A stretch of DNA of 64,000 bases, from NCBI RefSeq assembly GCF_013204845.1, contig NZ_JABMKY010000006.1, forward strand, positions 1 through 64,000, written 5' to 3'. How positions within the stretch are numbered: position 1 is the stretch's first letter; each line of letters begins with the position of its first letter. Positions 1-9,109 of this stretch are shown here, in pieces. A program made the translations under genes and the position numbers. Source of the DNA: Paenibacillus qinlingensis. Its GTDB lineage: Bacteria; Bacillota; Bacilli; Paenibacillales; NBRC-103111. A model generated the notes under the pieces. The model worked only from the letters and a program-made list of their open reading frames with translations. It was not told the origin of the DNA and did no database searches.

Positions 1-105
1 AGCTTTGGATATCCCAACACTTTGAGCTACGGTATCCTGACTTTCCTTTCCCTCAAGGTACCTTCTTGCAGCTTGTATTTTTTCTTGTGGTGTTAATTTG
101 GACAT
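1..105 (-). CDS. IS3-family transposase OrfA, N-terminal part (cut by window edge)
   Basis: The first 35 codons of a minus-strand gene are visible, starting at the ATG complementary to 103-105. The peptide begins MSKLTPQEKIQAARRYLEGK and continues with a helix-turn-helix of the kind found in OrfA of IS3/IS150-group elements, with a Q-x-x-x-A-x-x-x-G-I-S-K pattern. OrfA binds the element's ends and, by programmed frameshifting, is fused to the OrfB integrase in this family. The rest of the element lies outside the window, so whether it is intact cannot be told. The palindromic element end lies immediately upstream at 113-162. Confidence 0.8.
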   Translation of the reverse strand, partial: MSKLTPQEKIQAARRYLEGKESQDTVAQSVGISKA

Positions 106-112
106 ATAGAAA

Positions 113-162
113 AACTGCACCTCCAATTGTTAGATTGTGTCTAACAATTGGGGTGCAGTTCA
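113..162 (-). repeat. IS3-family element end with long inverted repeat
   Basis: Two perfect 12-bp arms, 123-134 and 140-151, surround a 5-bp centre. The symmetry extends imperfectly to about 113-160 through an AACTGCAC/GTGCAGTT pair. The structure sits directly upstream of the OrfA start, where the left end of an IS150-type element is expected. The outer boundary is placed near 162 from the family pattern. No target duplication can be checked because the other end is outside the window. Confidence 0.65.
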
Positions 163-190
163 GAAAGTTACATCCTGACGGTCTTTGCTT

Positions 191-1339
191 TTAAGAGAAT
201 TTAACTACCTTGTTCTTTCCGGTCGTTTTGGCACGATACATCGCTTCATCCGCTTGTTTGATGAGTTCTTCGGCACTTAGTCCGTTCTTGTACTTGCTAT
301 ATCCGATGCTAGCGGTAACGATCGTTTCTTTTTCAATGCGACTGCGAATACGTTCAGCAAAGGTTTCCATTTTCACACTCGGATCAGAGACGAGCACAAC
401 CATTTCTTCACCGCCGTAGCGACCGGCAATCCCGCATTCTTCCGCTTCATCTTTCATAATTTGAGCAACCTGTTTAAGTACATTGTCGCCCATTTGATGC
501 CCTTGTGTATCATTCAGCTTCTTGAAGTTATCAATGTCGCTAAACAACACATAGATAGGCAAATGACGCTGTACATGTTGGGTAACACGATTGTAAAAAA
601 ATTTACGATTATAAAGGCGAGTTAAGCCGTCTGTAATAGATGAATTGTAGATGGCTTGCATGAGCTCAACGACACGTTCAAAGAGAATCAAAAATAAGAG
701 AAAGTAATAGATGATGGGCAGGATATTGACAGCTAAGATAAGCACCGGCTGCGCATCATTATACACATATGTATTTAGAAGCTGTGACGTCTGGAACAAA
801 AAGTAAATCGTCAAAGCCAGTTGATATTTCATTTGCTGACCTATGTAGGGTGGAATCATATAGAAACAGAGAAAGATGAGCACGAATACATATAACTCAA
901 GTCCAATATCCTGCAAAAGACGAACTTGATGCTCCGTCCCGTTGTATAGATTTGGAACGATATAGTGAAGTGTAGAAACGACGAATCCCATCACGATTAA
1001 GCCGTAGAAAAATATATATTGCTTGCGATTTGTGCGATTATATAATTGGTAAATCCCCATATTTATAAGTACAAATGAAATAATTTTGAGCATGATCTGG
1101 GAGTAAGCAGTGACGCTCGTGTTGCTGCCGCTTAGCATGAAATACATTTGAAGCAAATAATGGATGCCGACGAATATAAGCGATATCGTCATGGACATAT
1201 ACGCTTTTTTGCGTCGGTCTAAAAACAAACGCAGTGAGATCACAATCATGAGCGCAATGATGACAACGATCATGGCATGTGATAGAAACGAAGCTAATTC
1301 ACCGAATAGTAAATCCATGATGTCCATGAGTTCCTCCAA
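191..1339 (-). CDS. Membrane diguanylate cyclase (GGDEF domain)
   Basis: 382 residues. The N-terminal ~225 residues hold about six or seven hydrophobic helices with short loops and form a membrane sensor module. A GGDEF domain of ~150 residues follows, with the sequence DGLTRLYNRKFF at its start, a GGEEM signature in place of canonical GG(D/E)EF, and the usual C-terminal ADEAMYRAKTTGKN. It would make cyclic di-GMP from two GTP at the inner membrane face. No RxxD inhibitory-site motif is seen just before GGEEM, so product inhibition at that site is doubtful. The signal sensed is unknown. The gene stands alone. It is a plausible source of the ligand for the riboswitch at 45149-45232, but that link is inference. 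Confidence 0.9.
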   Translation of the reverse strand: MEELMDIMDLLFGELASFLSHAMIVVIIALMIVISLRLFLDRRKKAYMSMTISLIFVGIHYLLQMYFMLSGSNTSVTAYSQIMLKIISFVLINMGIYQLYNRTNRKQYIFFYGLIVMGFVVSTLHYIVPNLYNGTEHQVRLLQDIGLELYVFVLIFLCFYMIPPYIGQQMKYQLALTIYFLFQTSQLLNTYVYNDAQPVLILAVNILPIIYYFLLFLILFERVVELMQAIYNSSITDGLTRLYNRKFFYNRVTQHVQRHLPIYVLFSDIDNFKKLNDTQGHQMGDNVLKQVAQIMKDEAEECGIAGRYGGEEMVVLVSDPSVKMETFAERIRSRIEKETIVTASIGYSKYKNGLSAEELIKQADEAMYRAKTTGKNKVVKFS

Positions 1340-1500
1340 GTTGGTCTATTTTTCCACAGAAGTAGACTCTATTATAAAGGAAAAAGCGGAGCAGGGATAG
1401 AACATTTGTGCTGTTGAGTTTGTGTTCTCTTTTCTATTCGCCAGGCACAGGTTACAATAGGAAGTGGTAAGCTCAAGGATTTGGGAGAGGGGCTCATGCA

Positions 1501-2664
1501 ATGAACATATTGCAAGCATTATTTTTCCCCCCGGAACAACCGGGTGGGGTATCATCCATGGTTCCCTATATTTTGGAACGATTTAATAAAAAAGGTTGGG
1601 AAATGGAACTGTTCTCGCTACCTAAGCGTATTCGCGGCAAGGGATCCGAGGATGTGTCATTCGCTACGTTTGATTGGCGGAAGTATGCCGGCAACCCAAT
1701 TATCGATAAATACATTCAAACCTATAAAGACTATGTATGGTGGACAAAGCTCAGAATTTCTAAGAAATTTGATATTATACATGCTCATCACCCGATTGCT
1801 GCACTGGTTATGAAACAAATTTATCCAGATACACCTGTTATTTTGACAATTCACTCTAGTTTCGAGAGAGAGCTTATTCTAAATGGGCGAATTGCTGAGA
1901 ATGGCGTGGAACATCAATTCTTAACCCAGATCTATGGGGAGTTAGAGGCGAAGGTAGATCAGATTATTACGGTTTCAAATTCGTTTAAGCAATACATGGC
2001 TGATTACGTGCAAGACAGTGAACGCATTGGCGTCATTCCAAATGGCTTTGATGAGAAGCGATTCCGCCCGATTTCACATGAAAATCAAGTCACGCAATTT
2101 ATTACGGTTTGTCGTTTAGTTCCGGCGAAGGGCTTGGATACATTGCTGATTGCATGTGGCGAGCTGAAAAAACGCGGACATCCATTTGTTTTACATATTA
2201 TTGGGGATGGTCCCAGTCGTGAGGAACTTGAGAAATTAGCCGTCGAGCATAATATTTATGAAGATACGATTTTTTATGGGTATATGCTTCATCCGGAAGA
2301 GTTCATGCCATTCTTCGATGTGTTTGTTCTGCCATCTCGTGCCGAGGCCTTCGGGTCTGTATTCGCAGAAGCAGCGCTGTGCTGGTTAGCTTTGATTGGT
2401 ACGAATGTTGGCGGAATCGCTGAGCAAATTGAGCATGGCCACAATGGATTGCTTGTACCTGTTGGTGATGCGATGGCTTTGAGCCATGCTTTGGAGAAAG
2501 TCGTCATAGACCCTAGCTTCCGCTACAATTTAGCGCGAGCTGCATGGGAAAAGGCGAAAAAAACCTACTCATTAAATCGTGTACTTCGTCAATTAAAAAG
2601 TGTGTATGAACGCTATCAAGTCACGGAGCCAACAAGTCCAGAAGAAGCAGGTCAACAGGAATAA
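1501..2664 (+). CDS. Glycosyltransferase family 4 protein
   Basis: 387 residues with the GT-B fold pattern. The N-terminus has PPEQPGGVSS, a glycine-rich acceptor/nucleotide loop. The C-terminal half has CRLVPAKGLDTLL, IIGDGPSREELE and the acidic EAFGSVFAEAALC signature (E-x7-E) that binds the sugar nucleotide in retaining GT4 enzymes. No signal peptide or membrane helix is evident, so it is cytosolic or membrane-associated. It would transfer a sugar to a lipid or polysaccharide acceptor; neither donor nor acceptor can be read from sequence. A GGGAGAGGGG ribosome site precedes the ATG. yhaO starts 26 bp after the stop, so the three genes 1501-7186 may share a transcript. Confidence 0.85.
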   Translation: MNILQALFFPPEQPGGVSSMVPYILERFNKKGWEMELFSLPKRIRGKGSEDVSFATFDWRKYAGNPIIDKYIQTYKDYVWWTKLRISKKFDIIHAHHPIAALVMKQIYPDTPVILTIHSSFERELILNGRIAENGVEHQFLTQIYGELEAKVDQIITVSNSFKQYMADYVQDSERIGVIPNGFDEKRFRPISHENQVTQFITVCRLVPAKGLDTLLIACGELKKRGHPFVLHIIGDGPSREELEKLAVEHNIYEDTIFYGYMLHPEEFMPFFDVFVLPSRAEAFGSVFAEAALCWLALIGTNVGGIAEQIEHGHNGLLVPVGDAMALSHALEKVVIDPSFRYNLARAAWEKAKKTYSLNRVLRQLKSVYERYQVTEPTSPEEAGQQE

Positions 2665-2690
2665 AGTTCATAAAGGAAGGCGTTTGAGCC

Positions 2691-3968
2691 ATGAAACGAC
2701 TGCGGTTTATACATGCTGCCGATTTGCACTTAGATAGCCCATTTAAAGGCATGTCGGCGCTTCCTGAACGGGTTCGAGAGCGAGTTCGAGAATCGACGTT
2801 CGAAGCGTTGAAGGAGCTTGTGGCGCTTGCGATACAAGAAAAGGTGGATTTTGTACTAATTAGCGGGGATGTCTATGATGTATCGGATCGTTCACTGCGG
2901 GCACAAATTCGCTTTCAAAAAGCAGTGGAACTTTTAGCGTCTGAAGGCATTCCTGCTTATATTATACATGGTAATCATGACCCCGAGGATGGACGTGCCG
3001 CAAAGTTGGTTTGGCCGGCAGACGTTCATTTTTTTGCGTCTGATCATGTGGAGACTTTACAGGTCGTGAAGCAAGATCGGGGCATTATCGCCGAAATTCA
3101 TGGGATATCCTATGGGAGCTCAGCAGTAACAGAGAATCTTGCTTTGAAATTTAAAAGAGGGCTTAGTCAAGTGTGTCAGATTGGACTCTTGCACACAAAT
3201 GTTGATGGCGATCCTCATCATGATAATTATTCCCCTTGCAGTAAGCAGGATTTAATCGATGCAGGCATGCACTACTGGGCACTTGGACATGTACATACGA
3301 GACAAGTAATGAACCTTCAGCCAGCGATTGTGTATCCAGGTAATATCCAAGGCCGAAGTATTCGGGAAACCGGTCCTCGCGGCTGTTATCTCGTAGATAT
3401 CGACGATACTGGGCGGGCAGAGCTTATTTTTCATGCCTTAGACACGGTTCGTTGGTATCAAGAAACATTGTCTGTGATCTCAATTCCATCGGAGCAAGTG
3501 TTGAAAGATCGCTTAGGCGAGTTATTAGACCGGCTTCATCAAGAGGCTAACGGCCGAGATGGGATTGTCCGCATTGTATTGGAAGGTCGCAGTGAAATCC
3601 ATGAGCGGCTGCGCAAAGGCCGTCCCTTGCAAGAATTGATGGATGAGTTCAGAGATGACGAAATGGAGCGCAGCAGTTTCGTGTGGATTGAATCCATCGA
3701 GGATCGGACAGCCAGTGAGCTTGATCTGGCAGCCGTTCTGGAAGAGAAGAGCTTCCTAGGAGATCTATTAAGGTATGCATCGGTGCTGCAAAGTGACGAA
3801 TCAGCCTTGGAAAGTTTCGCTGAAGAAGCGCTGGCAGCGCTCCAGGGGATGCCTATATCTGCTAGGAATCCAGCGGCAGCAACGCCTGAACAGCTGCGCG
3901 ATTGGCTGCGTTCCGCGGAAGTGCTTGTTGCTGATCTGCTAACCACGGATGGAGGGGGACCTGGATGA
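2691..3968 (+). CDS. yhaO: YhaO-type DNA repair exonuclease / metallophosphoesterase
   Basis: 425 residues. The N-terminal ~270 residues are a calcineurin-like phosphoesterase of the SbcD/Mre11 type. Metal-ligand motifs are HAADLHLDSPF (D11, H13), ISGDVYD, HGNHDPEDG and GHVHTRQ. The C-terminal part is alpha-helical, as in B. subtilis YhaO. By family, it is the nuclease partner of the SbcC-like ATPase YhaN, acting on DNA ends in the cytoplasm. Its stop overlaps the yhaN start by 4 bp (ATGA), which supports translational coupling and a complex. An AAGGAAGG ribosome site precedes the ATG. In B. subtilis yhaM follows yhaN; it is absent here. Confidence 0.9.
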   Translation: MKRLRFIHAADLHLDSPFKGMSALPERVRERVRESTFEALKELVALAIQEKVDFVLISGDVYDVSDRSLRAQIRFQKAVELLASEGIPAYIIHGNHDPEDGRAAKLVWPADVHFFASDHVETLQVVKQDRGIIAEIHGISYGSSAVTENLALKFKRGLSQVCQIGLLHTNVDGDPHHDNYSPCSKQDLIDAGMHYWALGHVHTRQVMNLQPAIVYPGNIQGRSIRETGPRGCYLVDIDDTGRAELIFHALDTVRWYQETLSVISIPSEQVLKDRLGELLDRLHQEANGRDGIVRIVLEGRSEIHERLRKGRPLQELMDEFRDDEMERSSFVWIESIEDRTASELDLAAVLEEKSFLGDLLRYASVLQSDESALESFAEEALAALQGMPISARNPAAATPEQLRDWLRSAEVLVADLLTTDGGGPG

Positions 3969-6900
3969 GAATTATTGCCATCCAAGTCGATGGATTTGGC
4001 AGCTTGCGTGATCGTCAGCTGCATACGGACAGCAATTTGGCTGTGTTTTACGGCGCCAACGAAGCGGGCAAGAGCACGCTCATGGGCTTCGTCCGAGCGG
4101 TGCTGTTCGGTTTCCCGACGCGAACGAATCGTTCGGAGCGTTATGAGCCTTTGGGCGGCGGTGCCCACGGAGGTGCCCTAACCCTGCTCGATGAGCAGGG
4201 TCAGCGCATCCGCGTTGAGCGCTACGATGCGCCCGCCACAGGCGGCAAACGAGCCTCTGCGGGGCTCGTTAAGGTCACACTCGCCGATGGTACCACCTGC
4301 GGAGAAGAGGAGCTGAACACGCTGCTGGGCGGCCTCTCGGCCGACCTCTATCGCAGCTTGTTCGCTTTTGGCTTAACCGAGCTGCAGGAGCTTCGCTCCC
4401 TGCAGACGGACGAGCTCAGCGGCTATCTGTATAGCGCTGGGCTTGGTGTAAGCGGCTCGGCCATCATGGAGGCCGAGCGCAAGCTGACGGCGCAGGCGGA
4501 CGGCCTGTACAGACCCCGCGGACGCAATCAGGAGATGAACCGTCTCCTGAAGGAGCTCGAGGGTCTGGAGCAGTCGCTGCGCCGCAGCCGTGATGGAGCA
4601 GCCGACTACGATCGGCTGCAGGAAGAGCGCCGCGCCGCGGAGGCGCGCGCTGCTGCCCTGGAGGGGCAGCAGGAGGCGCTGCGCGCGGAGCTGCACAAGC
4701 TCGGCTTGGCCGGCAAGGCGCGCAGCGGCTGGCTCCGCTTGCGGCAGATCGGCCGCGAACTGGAGGGCCTGCCGGTACGGCCGGGCTTCCCGGAGCAGGC
4801 CACGGCAAGGCTGGAGGCGCTCGAGGCCGAGCAGGAGCGCCTCCAAGCGGAGTGCGACAAGCTGCTGCTGCGCGTGCAGAGCTTGCGTGGAGAGATGGCT
4901 GCGCTCCAGTTGGAGCCCAAAGTGCTCGCCAATGGGATTGAGCTGAATCACTTGCTAGAGCAAGCGGCTGGCTATGAGGAGCATAAGCGCCAAATTGAGC
5001 AGCTTGGGGTTGAGGTAGCACACCAACGTGCTCAAGTGGATAGACTCCTAGCCAATTTGGATGTGCAGTGGGATGAGACCGATGTCACTTCATTCGCTGT
5101 GACGATTTCACTTCGTGAACAAGTGCGTACGTATAAAGAGCAATTCCGCAATCGCTCCGAACTTGAACTGCGCATTGGAGCAGAATTGGACAGTTTACAT
5201 ACACAAGTTAATCGTGGACAAGATCAGGTAAGTCATCTTGAAGCGACATGCAAAGGCATACAAGCAAACGCAGAGATGATGGTCTCTGATCCATTTATTT
5301 TATTACAGAAGTTGGCTGCGGATTATGCGCGTTGGCAGCTAGTCACAAGTCAATTTACACATCAGCAAGAACGCCAAGCTGAGCAAAATCACTACTTGCA
5401 GAGTCTCGAAGATGCGACAAAAGCTGGTAAAGATGCAACGCGTGCATTTCGTCAACGTATGATGATAGGGGCAGGCATTCTTGCGCTTGGCACTCCGTTA
5501 TTTATCGGATGGCAGGGAAATTGGCTTGCAGCCTCATTTGTTTTCCTTATTTTCGCAGGGGTGACCGGCTATATTTGGCTTATGGGTCGTCGAGTGGAAG
5601 GGAGCAGGGCATCTCGTGCCATGCCCGCCACCATTGTCCAAGATCATCGTTTGGAGCAGGAGCTGGGGCAGCTGGAACGTAGTATTCAGGAGCAACTGCG
5701 CCATTTTGAACAAGTGCACGATCTACAATCTAATCTTCAAGAAGCGGCTGCTGCAACAGAATTTACCCAACATGGTCACTATCGTAATGCTAGTGTGTCG
5801 ATTCAAGACCTTCAGCCACATCTGGATGCTTGGTTCCGAGAAGTAGATAAAGGTAAACATGCACATAGTGAACAGCTCCGTAAGCTTGAGAAATTAAGGG
5901 ATGCGCGTGAAAATTTACAACTGCTTCGGCAACAAGTTGAGCAGCGTATTCGTTATGCAGAAGAAATCAAAAAAGAAACGCTGCAAATACATGCCTCATG
6001 GGAGCAATGGTTGCACAAGCTGGGGGTAGGGGCGCATCTATCGACGGATGCCTTGCTAGAAACGATTGGAGTCATCGAGTTGGCACAGGATGGGTTGCGC
6101 CAACTTCACAAATTGAGTTCCAAAAGAGACATGTTAACCGAAAACGTTCATACCTATGAAGAAACGGTTCGCAAATTACTGGAATTGCCTCCCTCCAACC
6201 AAGATTATTTGTTTGCTTTGAAGCGATGGAAAGAAGATGAGCAGCGTCAGCACGTACATATCGCGGAACAAAGGCAATTTGAACAGTTAATCGTTGAGAC
6301 GGAACAGGCGCTTCTGCTAGTTCAACAACATATGGACCGGACACAAGCGCGTCTTCATCAACTCTTACAGGAAGCCACTGCACGAGATGGCGAACACCTG
6401 CGGATTATGGAACGGGAACAGCTGGAACGCAACAAACTTGAAGACGAAAGTCGCGTACTCCAAGCCTCCTTTGAATCGTTAGTAAGCCGTTCATTAATGG
6501 GGAGCTTTATGGAGCTAATGGAATCACAAGGAGAAGAAGATCTGGCTCTTCTAGCTACTTCGCTGCAACAGAAGTTGTCGGAGACGATCACGCAAGCGAA
6601 TGAGCTCAGAGAGGTCATTGGCAAGCTCTCGGGGCAGATTGAGAAGCTAGAGCAGGGGGCGGAAGCGGCAAATCTGCGACTGCAGGCGGAAGGGATTCGA
6701 GCGACGATATCTCAGCAAGTAAATCAATATGCGGTGGCTTCGTTTGCTGCGCTCCTATTGAAAAAGGCCCGTGATATGTACGAAAAGGATCGTCAACCAG
6801 GCGTGCTTCTGCGGGCTTCTACGTATTTCGCAATGATGACGAATGGTGCATTCGAAGCTGTGAAGGCCCCATTTGGCGAACAACGCTTACTGGCGGTAAG

Positions 6901-7186
6901 AGCAAATGGACAACAGGTGGATACGAATCAACTGAGTCGTGGCACAGCTGAGCAATTGTATTTATCCATGCGATTTGCACTTGTAGAAGAGTATGGCGGC
7001 AAAGCTATATTACCGCTGGTTTTGGACGATATTCTCGTGAATTTCGATGAGGAACGGATGGAAAGTTGTTTGCGTGTCTTAGCTGATTTGAGCCAGCGTC
7101 ATCAAGTGCTGTTATTTACTTGCCATGGCCATGTGCGCGATGCAGCTGCAAATGTAATTCCTGATCACCTGTATATTCAATTATAG
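3965..7186 (+). CDS. yhaN: YhaN-type SMC/SbcC-like AAA ATPase
   Basis: 1073 residues. Walker A GANEAGKST is at 30-38. Long coiled coils (~190-490 and ~560-900) flank two adjacent hydrophobic segments at ~498-540, which is typical of YhaN. The C-terminal ATPase half has the signature SRGTAEQLYLS and Walker B LPLVLDDILVNFDEER, followed by LLFTCH. Together these make an SbcC/Rad50-like ABC ATPase that bridges DNA and activates the YhaO nuclease; the hydrophobic pair suggests membrane contact. It overlaps yhaO by 4 bp. The first ~1000 bases, above all 4400-4950, are far richer in G+C than the rest of the gene, by eye. Open frames on other strands there are by-products of that composition. Confidence 0.9.
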   Translation: MRIIAIQVDGFGSLRDRQLHTDSNLAVFYGANEAGKSTLMGFVRAVLFGFPTRTNRSERYEPLGGGAHGGALTLLDEQGQRIRVERYDAPATGGKRASAGLVKVTLADGTTCGEEELNTLLGGLSADLYRSLFAFGLTELQELRSLQTDELSGYLYSAGLGVSGSAIMEAERKLTAQADGLYRPRGRNQEMNRLLKELEGLEQSLRRSRDGAADYDRLQEERRAAEARAAALEGQQEALRAELHKLGLAGKARSGWLRLRQIGRELEGLPVRPGFPEQATARLEALEAEQERLQAECDKLLLRVQSLRGEMAALQLEPKVLANGIELNHLLEQAAGYEEHKRQIEQLGVEVAHQRAQVDRLLANLDVQWDETDVTSFAVTISLREQVRTYKEQFRNRSELELRIGAELDSLHTQVNRGQDQVSHLEATCKGIQANAEMMVSDPFILLQKLAADYARWQLVTSQFTHQQERQAEQNHYLQSLEDATKAGKDATRAFRQRMMIGAGILALGTPLFIGWQGNWLAASFVFLIFAGVTGYIWLMGRRVEGSRASRAMPATIVQDHRLEQELGQLERSIQEQLRHFEQVHDLQSNLQEAAAATEFTQHGHYRNASVSIQDLQPHLDAWFREVDKGKHAHSEQLRKLEKLRDARENLQLLRQQVEQRIRYAEEIKKETLQIHASWEQWLHKLGVGAHLSTDALLETIGVIELAQDGLRQLHKLSSKRDMLTENVHTYEETVRKLLELPPSNQDYLFALKRWKEDEQRQHVHIAEQRQFEQLIVETEQALLLVQQHMDRTQARLHQLLQEATARDGEHLRIMEREQLERNKLEDESRVLQASFESLVSRSLMGSFMELMESQGEEDLALLATSLQQKLSETITQANELREVIGKLSGQIEKLEQGAEAANLRLQAEGIRATISQQVNQYAVASFAALLLKKARDMYEKDRQPGVLLRASTYFAMMTNGAFEAVKAPFGEQRLLAVRANGQQVDTNQLSRGTAEQLYLSMRFALVEEYGGKAILPLVLDDILVNFDEERMESCLRVLADLSQRHQVLLFTCHGHVRDAAANVIPDHLYIQL

Positions 7187-7251
7187 GGGTTGTCCGAACT
7201 GGACTTTTTAGATCACGCAATTATTGAAACATGGGACTGGAGGTCTCGAAC

Positions 7252-7527
7252 GTGGAAGGAAACGATAAGCGGAAAGATCATCGAGAAATTTCCTATCAAG
7301 TCGGATGGAAAAAAGGCAAGATTCAGTGGAATGAGGGAGCGAGTGACGCTCTCCGAGTTCATAAGGGAAATCAAGAGGACGGGGAGCTGGAAAAGAAACA
7401 ACTGCAGTTGCTGTGGTTTCCTGCGATAAAGCTTCCTCACGTGATGATCTTACCCTTGCTCTATGCGCTACCAGTCATTAGTTTCGGCTGCACATTATTG
7501 CTCATTTATGGCTTGCGCCAGCACTAG
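7252..7527 (+). CDS. Small hypothetical protein with one membrane helix
   Basis: 91 residues from a GTG at 7252, chosen because GGAGG at 7239-7243 lies 8 bases upstream; the in-frame ATG at 7231 has no such site. The N-terminal two thirds are very hydrophilic and charged. The C-terminus, KLPHVMILPLLYALPVISFG and onward to about residue 85, is one hydrophobic helix. It would be a tail-anchored small membrane protein. It follows yhaN by 65 bp and precedes another membrane protein gene by 29 bp. I do not recognise the family. Confidence 0.5.
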   Translation: MEGNDKRKDHREISYQVGWKKGKIQWNEGASDALRVHKGNQEDGELEKKQLQLLWFPAIKLPHVMILPLLYALPVISFGCTLLLIYGLRQH

Positions 7528-7556
7528 CTCAAGGTCAAATGAAAGGAGGGTCATGA

Positions 7557-7994
7557 ATGAATTTGTTTTTAGCTATTCTAGGTGCGGTGGTCGGTCTATT
7601 TGTGACAGGTGCCGGCTTCTATACCGCATGGACGGTGCATCAGCTATGGAGGCAGCAAGCTGCCTCGCCAAGAGCCGTCGGCCAAGCCCAGATTGCAGTC
7701 ACCTATCTCTCAAGATGGACGATCATGGATTACTCTGTCGTTGGTTTATTTATCATAGGAATTTTACTCATGATCGCAATGCTAGTGGCTGTCGGTCGAG
7801 ATCACACAGAAATCGCAAATTTCCATTGGGCATACTTACTTACTGGTATTATCTTTTCTGCGATGGGGATGCTGCTATTGATCATACGGTTGATTATCGT
7901 ACTCAGTTTCCCGCTAGGGAATGCCCTACAACGTACTTCGACGGTTACGCCAGATCATCAACACGAGCCAAACGACACTCACCACGCCAAATAG
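7557..7994 (+). CDS. Conserved hypothetical membrane protein
   Basis: 145 residues with an excellent AAAGGAGGG ribosome site before the ATG. Three hydrophobic helices are visible: about 4-28 (LAILGAVVGLFVTGAGFYTA), 60-80 and 92-116. The C-terminus is hydrophilic and ends ANDTHHAK-like. No catalytic motif is seen and no function can be assigned. It is probably transcribed with the preceding small gene. Its last 69 bases overlap, tail to tail, the convergent YkvI-like gene. Confidence 0.6.
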   Translation: MNLFLAILGAVVGLFVTGAGFYTAWTVHQLWRQQAASPRAVGQAQIAVTYLSRWTIMDYSVVGLFIIGILLMIAMLVAVGRDHTEIANFHWAYLLTGIIFSAMGMLLLIIRLIIVLSFPLGNALQRTSTVTPDHQHEPNDTHHAK

Positions 7995-8966
7995 CGGGTA
8001 TAAAGCGGTTAACAGCGTTTTAAAACCAATGTGACTGATGGCATAGCTGAGAAGTAAAATACCGATGAGCAGCAATTTGGGAGGTATCTTGATTCGTTGC
8101 TGGAGTTGCATGGATAACCCATAGGCATCCCCGATAAAGGTCGTGAATATTTCGCCGTAAATAACGAGCAGATAGGCGACTTGCGGGAAATAACCTAGTT
8201 TTGTCATAATATTTCCCATCGGAATTTCAAATTGTGCGATGCCCGGCATTTGTGCAGAAAGGGCATAATGTGCGGCAAGTAGAAGTAATCCAATGCCAGC
8301 ACCTCCAAGCAATCCGCCCCAGTAGAGGACAGAGCGATCGCGGATCGCGCCTCCCATCGGAACGAGTACAGCTTGTGCCATGGCCAAATTAAATGCTGTA
8401 TATAGAAATGGTGCAAACCAAATGCGTACAAGAGAATCATCGCTGGAGATATGCAGCCAGTTGCCGGACGTTGGCGAATGCCAAGTATACACAACAATGA
8501 CGAAGCTGAAGAGCAGCATGATGGGGACAACAATGGAGTTTACGGTCATGATGGCTTTGATCCCGCGTGTTAGAATGACATAAGAAAGTACAAGCGTGAT
8601 TAGAAGTCCTGTGGTGTACGAGAGGTGGAGCTGTTCCTCAAAAACTGTTCCTGCACCTGCTAACATGACGGTTGTAATGCCAAAAAGAACAACCATCATA
8701 AACAAGCTGATCCACTTTCCGATTTTTTCGCCAAAAAGAACTTTATTCAAATCCTCATAGGATTCTGCTTTTAAGTCATGCGCCATAAGCATAAGTTGTA
8801 TCCCAATCCAAATAAACAACACGGTAGATAAAGCGATCGTTAATGTAGCGAGCGAGCCATAGCGAGTGAAAAATTGAAGAATTTCTTGCCCGGAAGCAAA
8901 CCCAGCCCCAACGACGGTTCCGATGTAGGTGAAGGCGACACGGACAATCTGTGCACGATTTCGCAT
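7926..8966 (-). CDS. YkvI-family membrane protein (putative transporter)
   Basis: 346 residues from the ATG at 8966, where the read is MRNRAQIVRVAFTYIGTVVG. An upstream in-frame ATG at 9017 adds 17 basic residues without a good ribosome site, whereas GAGG lies upstream of 8966. About ten hydrophobic helices are present. The first carries GTVVGAGFASGQEIL, the broken-helix GxGFASGxE pattern typical of YkvI and distantly of LeuT-fold carriers. The family is uncharacterised; the substrate may be an amino acid or ion, but this is inference. It is monocistronic and convergent with the 7557 gene. Confidence 0.75.
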   Translation of the reverse strand: MRNRAQIVRVAFTYIGTVVGAGFASGQEILQFFTRYGSLATLTIALSTVLFIWIGIQLMLMAHDLKAESYEDLNKVLFGEKIGKWISLFMMVVLFGITTVMLAGAGTVFEEQLHLSYTTGLLITLVLSYVILTRGIKAIMTVNSIVVPIMLLFSFVIVVYTWHSPTSGNWLHISSDDSLVRIWFAPFLYTAFNLAMAQAVLVPMGGAIRDRSVLYWGGLLGGAGIGLLLLAAHYALSAQMPGIAQFEIPMGNIMTKLGYFPQVAYLLVIYGEIFTTFIGDAYGLSMQLQQRIKIPPKLLLIGILLLSYAISHIGFKTLLTALYPLFGVVSVVWLVLMIWRNRRSTL

Positions 8967-9109
8967 ATATTGCCTCGCTTTCTTTCGTTTGATATAGTAC
9001 AAGGTATGTTTGTACATAAGCTTGCATGACTGTTACATAGGACGAGATTTGTTTAAGTCCCTTTGACAGCTAAGAGGCAGTTGAAGTTAAACTCGGGAGA
9101 GTGTAGGTC

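Noticed and set aside
4373..5021. Long open frames on other strands within yhaN
   Set aside because: They arise from the very high G+C of this coding stretch; no ribosome sites or motifs, and the yhaN frame is continuous.
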